Assembly: GCA_963840435.1 (NCBI GenBank)
Contig: CAWIYY010000003.1
Coordinates: forward strand, 868,001-932,000
Length of the DNA stretch: 64,000 nucleotides
DNA from: Bog-473 sp963840435
GTDB lineage: Bacteria > Actinomycetota > Acidimicrobiia > Acidimicrobiales > RAAP-2
Direction: 5' to 3'
The position numbers were made by a program, and so were the translations under genes. This document shows positions 32,791-41,010 of the stretch, in pieces. The notes under the pieces were generated by a model, which did no database searches, had not been told where the DNA came from, and saw only the letters and a list, made by a program, of their open reading frames with translations. Within the stretch, counting starts at the first letter, position 1; each line of letters starts with the position of its first letter.

Positions 32791-34605
32791 TCAGTTCGTG
32801 GAGTTGCCATCTGTCGAGAGCACCAGGCAGTAACCCACCGGGTCGGCGGCCGACGCCGTGACGCCGTTCACCGTCGCCCCGTTGTCGTAGACGCCGTTGT
32901 AGGTCCCGCTCACCGCGGAGACGTCGGTGTCCTGGTCCCCCGCCGGGAAGTTCCAGGGGCTACCCGACTCGTTGGCCGCGTTGTAGTCCGAGGCGCTGAG
33001 ACCGTCGCTCCAGGCCGGGTTCGGGATGCCGGTCCCCGTCGTGCCGTACAGGCCGGTTACCGCACCCTGGCCGTTCTCGACCTCCAGCGGCAGCGGGAAG
33101 AAGCCCTGCGCCGAGATGGTGCTGTTGATCTCGCTCCGGTAGGTCGCCCCGGTGTTCGGGTCGACGTCGGTGCTGGTCGACGGCTTGCACAGGAACCCGT
33201 CCTCGCTTCCCGCGTTGAGTGCGGCGGGCACGCTGGCCGGGATGTCGGTGTTCGACCCGTTCGAGTACACGTTGTAGAGCAGGGTGGCGCCGGGGAAGAG
33301 CGTCCCCGACGAACCAGGCAGCTGCGCCTCGATGGTCTTCGCACTGGGCTTGATCCCACCGATCTCCCCCAACTTCAGCGTGTTGGTCGAGGCACCCGAG
33401 CAGAGCGTCGGGTCGGCGCCGCACTGGGTCTCGAACCGTCCGAAGGAGAAGAAGAAGATGGCGTCGGCCTGGTCGTGGTTGTTCAGGATGGACGCCGTCT
33501 CGTTCTGGAAGATCACGTGGTTCGGGTCCTCACCGCCGTAGGGGAAGGTGCCGGTCAGGCCCAGCATGCTGACCCAGTCCGACTCGACGCCCGAGCCGGC
33601 GTTGGCCATGTAGACGGCGATCGGCGCAGCGGCGGAACCGCCGTAACAGGCCCAGTTCGGTGTGAGGTAGGTCTGGCCGGCAAACGAGTTGATCCCGTTG
33701 CAGCCCTGGTCCTTGTAGATGGAGGTCAGCTGCGGGACGGTCAGGTTCGTGACGGCGGCCGACGGGGTGGCGGTGCCACCCACCGAGGTCCAATGGATCC
33801 AGTCGACCGCGTCCATGGCGTAGGCCACGAAGTTGAGACCCTTGTCGTCACCCGTCGAGCCCGACGAGGTCAGCGCCGGGGCACGGGCCGAGGTGGCCAG
33901 GTCGATCGGCGCCACTTTGATGGGGCTGCCCTTCGAGGTGGCGCCGACACCGTGGGTGCCCTGGTCCTCGAGCTGCTGGATGCCGTTGGAGGAACCGATG
34001 GGCGGCACTTCGACGAGCACGTCATTGAACGGGTTTTCGTGGGCGAACGTGGTGTAGCCCTGCTCTCCGACCGCAGGTGTGGTCGTCACCGTGATGTTGT
34101 CCGACGCCTGGGTGCTCTTCGCCTTGGTGCTGATGTCGATGGTCGTGCTGGTCGGAATGCTCGTGATGACCGTTCCGGCGGCGATGGCGCCGGCCGAGTC
34201 GGTGACCGCGTCGTTGGCGAGGAAGCCCGTGGTGCTGCTGACCGTGACGGTCTTGGTCTTCTTGACCGTCGAGCCGCTGACCGTGGTGGTGATCGGTGCT
34301 GACAGGGTGGTGCCTGGTTCCCCGTTGAGCCCGGGGCAGCCGATGTCCAGCGGCTGCGCGGTACCGCTCAGCGAGGTCAGGTCACATCCGGGTGCGGCAT
34401 TGAAGTCGGCGGCCAGCTGCACCAGCATCTGGTAGGAGGTGGCCGATCCGCCCTGGTAGATGTAGTACTGCGCCGCGCCGGCATTGCCGCCACTGGACTG
34501 GGTGGCCAGAGCCGGGCTGGCGAATCCGGCCACTCCGAGGCATGCCCCGAGCAACCCCGCCCCGAGCCCGGCCGCGCGCTGGCGTGCCGAAAGCTTCCTC
34601 CGCAT
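32791..34605 (-). CDS. secreted PstS-like periplasmic-binding-fold protein with insert
   Basis: A 604-residue exported protein. Signal peptide GLGAGLLGACLGVAGFASPA, cleaved near ALA. The body resembles phosphate-type substrate-binding proteins: QYYIYQGGSATSYQMLVQLA, KVAPIDLATSARAP, FVAYAMDAVDWIHW, LTVPQLTSIYKDQGCNGINS and AVYMANAGSGVESDWVSML. About residues 95-180 form a Thr/Val/Ser-rich insert (TVTVSSTTGFLANDAVTDSA, GTVITSIPTSTTIDISTKA), a beta-rich module found in other surface proteins. ATG at 34605 with AAAGGAG. No pstCAB genes are nearby, so an extracellular ligand-binding role outside an ABC importer is possible. Confidence 0.72.
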   Translation of the reverse strand: MRRKLSARQRAAGLGAGLLGACLGVAGFASPALATQSSGGNAGAAQYYIYQGGSATSYQMLVQLAADFNAAPGCDLTSLSGTAQPLDIGCPGLNGEPGTTLSAPITTTVSGSTVKKTKTVTVSSTTGFLANDAVTDSAGAIAAGTVITSIPTSTTIDISTKAKSTQASDNITVTTTPAVGEQGYTTFAHENPFNDVLVEVPPIGSSNGIQQLEDQGTHGVGATSKGSPIKVAPIDLATSARAPALTSSGSTGDDKGLNFVAYAMDAVDWIHWTSVGGTATPSAAVTNLTVPQLTSIYKDQGCNGINSFAGQTYLTPNWACYGGSAAAPIAVYMANAGSGVESDWVSMLGLTGTFPYGGEDPNHVIFQNETASILNNHDQADAIFFFSFGRFETQCGADPTLCSGASTNTLKLGEIGGIKPSAKTIEAQLPGSSGTLFPGATLLYNVYSNGSNTDIPASVPAALNAGSEDGFLCKPSTSTDVDPNTGATYRSEINSTISAQGFFPLPLEVENGQGAVTGLYGTTGTGIPNPAWSDGLSASDYNAANESGSPWNFPAGDQDTDVSAVSGTYNGVYDNGATVNGVTASAADPVGYCLVLSTDGNSTN

Positions 34606-34889
34606 GCGTCTCTCCTTTGTAATGAGAAGTATTTACATAAACTTCAGTTAGTCAGTGTTATTTATCAGATTTAGAGGGCGCCCTGTCAACTCTTGTTGCC
34701 TCGCAGGTGAAACCTGGAGTGCCGAGGGTGAACGGGAGGGATGCCTCGGGTTACGGGGGCGTGACGGATCGCCCGGCGCGGCCGACTGGGGGTGTCGCGA
34801 GGGTCCGCCCGTCACCAGGACGGGTTCGGCCGGGGTGGCCGGCCGGACGGCCGGACGTGGCGGGGTCCGGGATGGCGCCCGGTCGGCGG
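34606..34889. promoter_or_regulatory. AT-rich promoter region of PBP-like gene
   Basis: A 284-bp gap. Bases 34618-34673 are strikingly AT-rich for this genome and hold an inverted repeat (GAAGT at 34626-34630, ACTTC at 34641-34645) plus, read on the minus strand, ACTGA twice eight bases apart. This fits a regulated promoter for the secreted PBP-like gene. The remainder, to 34889, is GC-rich with no gene seen. Confidence 0.5.
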
Positions 34890-36557
34890 CTAGGCCGGGG
34901 TGGGTGCGGTGCCGGCCAGGTGGTGGGCGGCCCGCGAGGCCAGAGCGACCAGGGTGAGCGTGGGCCCGTAGCCGCTCGAGGTGACGAAGACCGAGGAGTC
35001 GGCCACCACCACGTTGTCGAGCGTGTGCACCCTGCCCCAACGGTCGACGACCGAGGTCGCCGGGTCGTCGCCCATGCGGGCGGTCCCGATCACGTGGCGG
35101 CTCTCGGGGACCGGCGTCGACCCGATGCCGTGGTACGAGACCCCGGGGGAGGACGTGTGGATCACGTATTCGGCCCCCATCTCCTCGAGGACCCGCTGGA
35201 GGATCTTGCCGTGGTGCTTGGAGGCGGCCAGCTCGTGTGCCCCGGGCTGGTAGGTGACCCGGGCCACCGGCAGCCCGCGGGCGTCGCGGATGGAGGGGCT
35301 GAGGTCCACCGTGTTGGTCTCGTAGGGCAGGTCCTCCCCCTGCATGATGAAGGCCCACATGTGCTCGCGGAAGTTCGACTGGCGCATGACCTCGGCGTGC
35401 AGCTTGCCCCACGGGCTATGGCGCGCCTCCATCATGGGCGTCCCTCCCCCGCTGTGCTCGACCAGGCCGCCGCGGATCCAGGGCAGGCCGGCTTCCTTGG
35501 CCGCGGCGCGGGCCGCGTCGTCCTGGATCATGGCGTCGTCGTGCACGTGGGTGACCGAGCGGCCCTTGTGCGGGTGCAGGTTCAATGTCGGCAGGTGGCC
35601 GACGACGATGGTCTGGAAGTGCACCATGAGGTGGCGCCCGAGCGCCGGGTGCTCGAGGCCTGACAGCAGGAGCAGGCGCGGCGTCTCGATGGCCCCGCCC
35701 GCCACGATCACCAGGTCGGCCGACATGGTGTGGGTGGCACCCGCGGCGTCGATGTACTCGACGCCCGTGGCCCGCCGCCCCTCGATCAGGATGCGGCTGA
35801 CGCAGGTCTCGGGCATCAGCTCCAGGCGCCCGGTCGCCATGGCCCGGGTCAGCAGCGCCACCGGGTCGCCCTTGGCGTGGATGGGGCAGCCGAAGAACGC
35901 GCAGTAGCCGCAGTTGTTGCAGGCCGGCCGGCCGTCGTAGGCGATGCTGTTGGCCGCGGTCGGCGCATCGTAGGGATGCAGGCCGACTCTCTCCGCGGCG
36001 GCCGACGACAGCAGCGCGCCGTACATCGGCGCCCCGGGTGGCATCGGGTAGGGCCCACTGCGCCAGGCGGCGAAGGGGTTGGCGCCCTCGCGGCCCGACA
36101 CGCCGATGGCCCGCTCGACCTCGGTGTAGTACGGCTCGAGCTCGTCGTACTCGAGCGGCCAGTCGTCGACGTGGGCGTCCTCCTGGGGCCCGTTGGCCGA
36201 GCGCAGGTGGAAGTCCTCCTCGCGAAAGCGCGGCACCTTGCCGTCGGCGTGCACGCCGCCGCCGCCGACCGTGGTCGGGATGGAGTTGACCTCGCCGACG
36301 TGGGTGTGCTCGCCGTCGGCCGCCGAGACCCGGAAGGCCCGCGGCTCGATGATCGGATCCGGTCCCAAGAAGTAGCGCGAGATGAACTTGATCTCGTCGT
36401 TCGAGTAGTCGCGGCCGGGCTTGGTCATGTCGTCGGGGTCGAGGAGGTGGTTGCGTCCCTTCTCGAGCATGCGCACGGACCAACCGGCCCGGGTCAGCAC
36501 TTCGGCAGCGGTGGCGCCGCCCGGACCCGAACCGATGATGAGGGCCTCGGACGTCAT
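34890..36557 (-). CDS. GMC family oxidoreductase
   Basis: A 555-residue FAD-dependent glucose-methanol-choline oxidoreductase. ALIIGSGPGGATAAEVLTRA is the FAD-binding loop, VRMLEKGRNH the ribose-binding Glu strand, VNSIPTTVGGGGVHADGKVP the family's substrate-side segment, and SSGYGPTLTLVALASRAAHH the C-terminal FAD region; the active-site His is probably in RHVIGTARMGDDP or nearby. Also has NNCGYCAFFGCPIHAKGD, a Cys-rich loop seen in alcohol/sugar-acid dehydrogenases of this class. ATG at 36557 overlaps the stop of the subunit-3-like gene. Probably oxidises an alcohol or sterol-like substrate, passing electrons onward. Confidence 0.92.
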   Translation of the reverse strand: MTSEALIIGSGPGGATAAEVLTRAGWSVRMLEKGRNHLLDPDDMTKPGRDYSNDEIKFISRYFLGPDPIIEPRAFRVSAADGEHTHVGEVNSIPTTVGGGGVHADGKVPRFREEDFHLRSANGPQEDAHVDDWPLEYDELEPYYTEVERAIGVSGREGANPFAAWRSGPYPMPPGAPMYGALLSSAAAERVGLHPYDAPTAANSIAYDGRPACNNCGYCAFFGCPIHAKGDPVALLTRAMATGRLELMPETCVSRILIEGRRATGVEYIDAAGATHTMSADLVIVAGGAIETPRLLLLSGLEHPALGRHLMVHFQTIVVGHLPTLNLHPHKGRSVTHVHDDAMIQDDAARAAAKEAGLPWIRGGLVEHSGGGTPMMEARHSPWGKLHAEVMRQSNFREHMWAFIMQGEDLPYETNTVDLSPSIRDARGLPVARVTYQPGAHELAASKHHGKILQRVLEEMGAEYVIHTSSPGVSYHGIGSTPVPESRHVIGTARMGDDPATSVVDRWGRVHTLDNVVVADSSVFVTSSGYGPTLTLVALASRAAHHLAGTAPTPA

Positions 36558-37123
36558 GGCTGGGACACCTCGGCGTCGCTGTAGCCCCGGGGCTGCACGT
36601 CGCCCTCCCAGCCGATGGCGGCCCACCCCACCCCGTCGCGGTTGCCCCCGTACTCGGGCACGCCGTACATGCCCTCGCAACAGTGCTGCCACAGCAGCTC
36701 GCGGAACTCCTGGTTCTCGTCGGCTCGCAGCCGCCGGCGCTGCTCTTTGCCGTCCACCGCGGTGAAGTCGGCCCCGAGCGCGGCCAGCCCGGTGCGGTAA
36801 CGCTCCTGCAACCCGGTCACCGGACCGTTGAACTCGCGCTCGGGCCGGCCCTGCGAGCCCTCCAGGCGGATGCGCCAGGCCAGCTCGTCGAGCCGGGGCA
36901 GCGGGATGAAATCGGCGAAACCCGCCTCCCCCCCGTGGCGGCCCGACGACGGCCCGCCGGCCCAGATACGGGGCGGGTCGAAGCTGAAAGCACCGAGGAA
37001 GATGTCGATGTAGTCGGCCACACCCGCTTCGTCGGCTCCGACCGCCCCCTGGTAGGAGGGCATCATCTGGGCACAGGCCGCCTGCAGGGTGGCGTACTCG
37101 TCTTCGCTGAACCAAACCGGCAT
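36554..37123 (-). CDS. gluconate 2-dehydrogenase subunit 3-like protein
   Basis: A 189-residue small subunit that accompanies GMC dehydrogenases. MPVWFSEDEYATLQAACAQM and ADYIDIFLGAFSFDPPRIW match the subunit-3 layout; the C-terminal ENQEFRELLWQHCCEGMYG follows. The ATG at 37123 leaves no Tat or Sec signal, whereas many subunit-3 proteins carry one, so the complex may be cytosolic. The stop overlaps the GMC start (ATGA). A perfect TGACA-N4-TGTCA palindrome lies 36 bases upstream. Start at 37147 is possible but adds only eight residues. Confidence 0.85.
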   Translation of the reverse strand: MPVWFSEDEYATLQAACAQMMPSYQGAVGADEAGVADYIDIFLGAFSFDPPRIWAGGPSSGRHGGEAGFADFIPLPRLDELAWRIRLEGSQGRPEREFNGPVTGLQERYRTGLAALGADFTAVDGKEQRRRLRADENQEFRELLWQHCCEGMYGVPEYGGNRDGVGWAAIGWEGDVQPRGYSDAEVSQP

Positions 37124-37158
37124 TGGGCCAAACGTAGTCCGGGGCACGGCCCGTTTGC

Positions 37159-37172
37159 TGACACTGTTGTCA
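37159..37172. promoter_or_regulatory. predicted operator TGACA-N4-TGTCA (perfect)
   Basis: TGACACTGTTGTCA, 36 bp upstream of the subunit-3/GMC operon start at 37123 and directly after the stop of the DUF1023 gene at 37181. Supports independent control of the GMC pair. Confidence 0.6.
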
Positions 37173-37180
37173 GGTTCGGA

Positions 37181-38257
37181 TCAGCTCCCGTCGGGCGAGT
37201 TGAAGGGCGCCCAGCTGCCCCCGGCCCGGCGCACCACCCAGGCCACAGCCCGCTCCCCCTCGTCGAGCGCTTCGCGGACCAGGTTGCCGGTCTGGGCCGC
37301 CCCGAGGTCGCAGGCGCGCAGGGCGTTGGCCATCACGCGGAACCCGGGTCCGCGGTAGTGGCGGCCCACGATGCGCACCGGCATGGTGGGCAGGCGCAGC
37401 GTCCAGCACACCAGGCCGCCGGCGATCTCGGGCACCGACCAGGCGTGGCGGTGCACGTCGGCGTAGCGGCCGGTGACCACGGCCACCGTGTTCTCGAGCG
37501 CCTCTGATCCGGCCTCGAAGTAGTGCGAGTGGGCCAGCACGTCGCCGTGCCCCGGCGCGTTGGTGCGCATCCGCGTCCCGCCGAAGGTGGAGCCGGTCGG
37601 GGCGGCCCCGAAGATGCCGAGCTCGGCCACGGCGTCGCCCGGCGCCTTCTCCGAGAAGAAGTGTGCGGTGTCCACGTGGAGCTGGCGCAGCTGGTCGACC
37701 GTCATGCCGGGGCTGCCGGCCACGACGACATCGGTGCAGCGCAATCCGTAGTCGGCCAGCGCGACCCCGGTCACCACCGATCCGAAACTGTGGGCCACCA
37801 CCGTGAGGCTCTGGGACTCGGTCAGGTCGAGCCAGTCGACGAAGGCCACCAGGTCGCTCCCCGCCGTCATCAGGTCGGCGTCGCACTCAATCGACTCGGT
37901 CGCCGCGTCGAAGAGGTCGAGTGGGTTGTCGTAGCCCTTCCACAGGACGACGGCGGTGTCGTCCGCCGCCACGTAGAGATTCATGGCGGCGGGAATCCAG
38001 TCGTCGCACATGTTGGTGCCGTCGCCCACGCCGGGCACCACCAGGGCCACGTGGCGCGCCGAGTCGAGGTCGCCGAAGAGCACGGCGTAGTGCTGGAGCT
38101 GGGGCCGGTAGAGGAGGATCCGGCCGCCGCACGAGAGCAACGTCTGCAACAGGGCGGTCCGCGAGTCGTCCCCCTGGGTGTAGGCCGCGGCCAGGTCCAT
38201 CTTGACCGCTTGGAGATTGCTGGCCGCCCGCCGCGCCAGTGGGTTGCTGTCGCTCAT
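37181..38257 (-). CDS. DUF1023 alpha/beta hydrolase
   Basis: A 358-residue hydrolase-fold protein of the DUF1023 family, common in actinobacteria. VALVVPGVGDGTNMCDDW starts the fold, AVVLWKGYDNPLDLFDAA is the family signature, LTVVAHSFGSVVTGVAL carries the Ser nucleophile in HSFGS, and a His is likely in the later HRHAWSVPE segment. No signal peptide or membrane helix. Start at 38257 (MSDSNPLARRAAS); a longer frame to 38305 has no conserved content. Divergent from a DMT transporter gene. Natural substrate unknown. Confidence 0.88.
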   Translation of the reverse strand: MSDSNPLARRAASNLQAVKMDLAAAYTQGDDSRTALLQTLLSCGGRILLYRPQLQHYAVLFGDLDSARHVALVVPGVGDGTNMCDDWIPAAMNLYVAADDTAVVLWKGYDNPLDLFDAATESIECDADLMTAGSDLVAFVDWLDLTESQSLTVVAHSFGSVVTGVALADYGLRCTDVVVAGSPGMTVDQLRQLHVDTAHFFSEKAPGDAVAELGIFGAAPTGSTFGGTRMRTNAPGHGDVLAHSHYFEAGSEALENTVAVVTGRYADVHRHAWSVPEIAGGLVCWTLRLPTMPVRIVGRHYRGPGFRVMANALRACDLGAAQTGNLVREALDEGERAVAWVVRRAGGSWAPFNSPDGS

Positions 38258-38355
38258 CTGTCTGCCGCCGGAGCTCCTCGTCGTGGCGTCGTGGCTTCGT
38301 CGCACGCACAGCGCTCCCTCACCGCAGCTGGGGAGCCTGCGTAACCTAGTTCGTC

Positions 38356-39225
38356 ATGGGCTCCGGCCTGGCCATCCTCGCCGCCGTGCTCTTCGCGCTC
38401 GGCACCGTCCTCCAGCAGAAGGGCACCATGGCCACCGGGGACGACGACGCCCGTTTCCTGCTCCACATTCTGCGCAGGCCGGTCTGGTTGGCCGGCGCCG
38501 CACTGCAAGCGACGGGGTGGGTGGTCCAAGCCATGGCCTTGGACCGGGCGTCGCTCGTCGTGGTCCAGTCACTCACCGCGCTCAGTCTCGTCCTGGCTCT
38601 GCCCCTCGGCGTCGCGCTGACCGGCCAGCACATCGGCCGTCGCGAGCTGGCCGGCGCACTCTGCACCATGCTCGGGATCGTCTTCTTCATCTCGGCCGGA
38701 CAGCCCCAGGGCGGGACGACCCACCCGGGCGCATCGGCGTGGTGGACCGCCTGCCTCGTCACGGGCGCGCTCGTGGGCACGCTGTTCCTGGTGGGCCGGC
38801 ACTACACCGGCGCCGCCAAAGCGCTGACCTACGGCGCCGCGGCCGGACTGGGCTACGGCCTCCAGGCCGCTGTGACCAAGACCTTCGTCACCGAGCTGGG
38901 CGGCGGCACCCTCGGCCTGCTGTCGAGCTGGTCGACCTACATCCTCGTCGTCTCTGCGGTCAGCGGCTTCGCGCTGCAGCAATCGTCGCTCAAGACCGGC
39001 GTGCTGGCGCCGGCCATGGCGTCGGCCAACTCTGTCACCCTCTTCTCGAGCGTCATCCTCGGCATGGCCGTCTACGGCGAGACGCTCTCGAAGAGCGGCA
39101 CCTCGCACTCGGGCGCCGCGGTGATCGGCCTCTTGATCGCCATCGTCGGCATCGCGCTGCTCGCCGGCTCGGACGCACCGGAACCGAGCGCCCCGGGCGC
39201 GCCGGGCGTCTCGGCGGTCACATGA
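38356..39225 (+). CDS. DMT family transporter
   Basis: A 289-residue integral membrane protein with 9-10 hydrophobic segments and the internal two-fold repeat of the drug/metabolite transporter superfamily. GLAILAAVLFALGTVLQQKG at the N-terminus and ALDRASLVVVQSLTALSLVL in the first half resemble NIPA/EamA-like transporters; VLAPAMASANSVTLFSSVIL is the matching segment of the second half. The stop overlaps the ATG of the DedA-like gene, so they are co-translated. Substrate unknown. Confidence 0.85.
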   Translation: MGSGLAILAAVLFALGTVLQQKGTMATGDDDARFLLHILRRPVWLAGAALQATGWVVQAMALDRASLVVVQSLTALSLVLALPLGVALTGQHIGRRELAGALCTMLGIVFFISAGQPQGGTTHPGASAWWTACLVTGALVGTLFLVGRHYTGAAKALTYGAAAGLGYGLQAAVTKTFVTELGGGTLGLLSSWSTYILVVSAVSGFALQQSSLKTGVLAPAMASANSVTLFSSVILGMAVYGETLSKSGTSHSGAAVIGLLIAIVGIALLAGSDAPEPSAPGAPGVSAVT

Positions 39226-39791
39226 ACCTGGCCACCACGTGGTGGGCCTACATCCTGCTCTTCCTCGTCGTGGCGGCGTCGTGGGCCGGCGTGCCCTTCG
39301 TCGGCGCCACCGGCCTGACCGCGGCTTCCGTGGCGGCCAGCCAGGGCCAGCTCAACTTGGTCGCAGTGATCGTGGTGGCCACGGCCGGCGGGGAGGCGGG
39401 CGGCCTGCTCGGTTACGCCGTCGGCGATCGCTGGGGCCGCCGGCTGCTGGAACGGCCGGGCAAGCACCAGGCCGGCCGGCAGAGACTGGTCGAACGCGGC
39501 GAGGCCGCCTACGCCCGCTGGGGACCGGTGGCGGTCTTCGTCACCCCCGCCGTCGTCTCGGGCACGGCCAAGATGCGCCACGGGCTGTTCGCGCTGTGGA
39601 ACCTGGTCGCGTCGTTCGCCTTCGCGCTGGCGGTCGCGGCCAGCACCTATGGGATCAGTCGGCTGCTCTCGGGGAGCCATACCGGGAAGGACATTGCCAG
39701 CCTGGTGCTCGGGCTGCTGGTGGGCACCCTGATCATGGTGCGACACCGACGCCGAGTGGCGGCCCGGCGCGCCGAGCCGGACCCCGCCTGA
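39222..39791 (+). CDS. DedA/VTT-domain membrane protein
   Basis: A 189-residue membrane protein. ILLFLVVAASWAGVPFVGAT, then VVATAGGEAGGLLGYAVGDRWG and RWGPVAVFVTPAVVSGTAKM match the DedA/SNARE-associated VTT pattern, which includes re-entrant loops and the G-R-x-x-G and P-x-R/K-type charged sites. DedA proteins are lipid scramblase- or flippase-like, and some recycle undecaprenyl phosphate. ATG overlaps the DMT transporter stop. The tail is short and basic. Confidence 0.82.
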   Translation: MNLATTWWAYILLFLVVAASWAGVPFVGATGLTAASVAASQGQLNLVAVIVVATAGGEAGGLLGYAVGDRWGRRLLERPGKHQAGRQRLVERGEAAYARWGPVAVFVTPAVVSGTAKMRHGLFALWNLVASFAFALAVAASTYGISRLLSGSHTGKDIASLVLGLLVGTLIMVRHRRRVAARRAEPDPA

Positions 39792-39806
39792 TCGTCGGCC
39801 GGCGGA

Positions 39807-40949
39807 TCAGCGCGGCAAACCGAGAATGCGCCCGGCGATGATGTCGCGCTGCACCTGCGAGGTGCCGCCCGCGATGCCCGCCGCCTTGCTCCAGAGCCAC
39901 TGCCGGCCCCAGGGACCGGATTCGGCGGCGGCGCCGTCGCGGCCGGTCACCAGCAGGGCCGCCTCGGCCATGCCCTGGGTCATGGTGGTCCAGGTGAGCT
40001 TGACCCAGCTCGACTCGGGTCCCGGTTCCTCGCCACGCCCGAGCCGGGTGAGCGTGCGCAGGTTGTGCAGCCGCAGCACGCCGAGGTCCACGTAGGCCCG
40101 GGCCAACGCGTCGGCCACGAGCGGATCGTCGAGCGACCCGTTGGCCCGCGCCGCGTCGTAGAGGCGGGCCAGGTAGGTCTCGTGCACCACCTGCTCCTTG
40201 AAGGGGAAGTTGGTGCCGCGCTCGTGGGCCAGCGTCGAGCCGGCCACCGTCCAGCCCTGACCCTCGATGCCGACGAGCTGCTCGGCCGGGACGAACACGT
40301 CGGTCAGGAAGACCTCGTTGAACTCGGCGTCCCCGGTCATCTGGACGAGCGGCCGCACCTCCACACCGGGCGCCGCCATGTCGACGATCAGCGCCGAGAT
40401 GCCCTGCTGGGGACGGGGCGCCTCGGGATCGGTCCGGGCCAGGCACAGCCCCCACGTGGCGAACTGCGCGTAGGAGGTCCACACCTTGCGCCCGGTCACG
40501 ACGTAGCCGCCCTCGACCGGCACGGCGCGCGTGCTCAGCGAGGCCAGGTCGCTGCCGGCGTCGGGCTCGCTGAAGAGCTGGCACCAGATCTCCTCGGCCG
40601 AGAGGATCTTGGGCAGGTAGAGCAGGCGCTGGTCCTCGCTCCCATGGGCCAGCAGGGTGGGACCGACGAGGTTGATGCCGACCCGGTTCACCGGTTGGGG
40701 CGCCTGCGAGCGGGCGTACTCGCTCTGGTAGAGCGCGACTTGCACCGGGGTCGCGCTGCGTCCGCCGTAGGCCTCGGGCCAGTGCACCCCGACCCAGCGA
40801 TCGGCCGCCAACGCGGCCTGCCACTGGCGGCCCCAGGCCACCTCGTCCGCCAGGTCGACGAAGGCGGGCGGCCGCGTCAGGTGCTCGACCAGCCAGGCGC
40901 GGAACGACGCGGCGAACGCCTCGTCGTCGCCTTTTAGCGCCAGATCCAT
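39807..40949 (-). CDS. acyl-CoA dehydrogenase (alpha-type)
   Basis: A 380-residue FAD-dependent acyl-CoA dehydrogenase that introduces a 2,3-double bond in an acyl-CoA. N-terminal helical domain; FAD/substrate strand CQLFSEPDAGSDLASLSTRA; GRKVWTSYAQFATWGLCLAR; C-terminal AGIAGGTSQVQRDIIAGRIL. The catalytic Glu of the classic YEGT motif is replaced (AGGT), as in subunits of heteromeric dehydrogenases of steroid-type beta-oxidation. ATG at 40949; divergent from the CoA ligase gene with an operator-like site between. Confidence 0.92.
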   Translation of the reverse strand: MDLALKGDDEAFAASFRAWLVEHLTRPPAFVDLADEVAWGRQWQAALAADRWVGVHWPEAYGGRSATPVQVALYQSEYARSQAPQPVNRVGINLVGPTLLAHGSEDQRLLYLPKILSAEEIWCQLFSEPDAGSDLASLSTRAVPVEGGYVVTGRKVWTSYAQFATWGLCLARTDPEAPRPQQGISALIVDMAAPGVEVRPLVQMTGDAEFNEVFLTDVFVPAEQLVGIEGQGWTVAGSTLAHERGTNFPFKEQVVHETYLARLYDAARANGSLDDPLVADALARAYVDLGVLRLHNLRTLTRLGRGEEPGPESSWVKLTWTTMTQGMAEAALLVTGRDGAAAESGPWGRQWLWSKAAGIAGGTSQVQRDIIAGRILGLPR

Positions 40950-40963
40950 GCGTGCCTCGAGCC

Positions 40964-40977
40964 TGACATCGAGGTCA
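40964..40977. promoter_or_regulatory. predicted operator TGACA-N4-TGTCA (one mismatch)
   Basis: TGACATCGAGGTCA in the 61-bp gap between divergent acyl-CoA dehydrogenase (start 40949) and CoA ligase (start 41011) genes. One mismatch in the right half. Confidence 0.5.
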
Positions 40978-41010
40978 CGTTAGTGGGGTGGCGGGATAGG
41001 GTCCGTGCCG

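Noticed and set aside
34890..37115. Extension of the GMC oxidoreductase to 741 residues
   Set aside because: The FAD loop begins right after the ATG at 36557, and the upstream region is the subunit-3-like gene in another frame.
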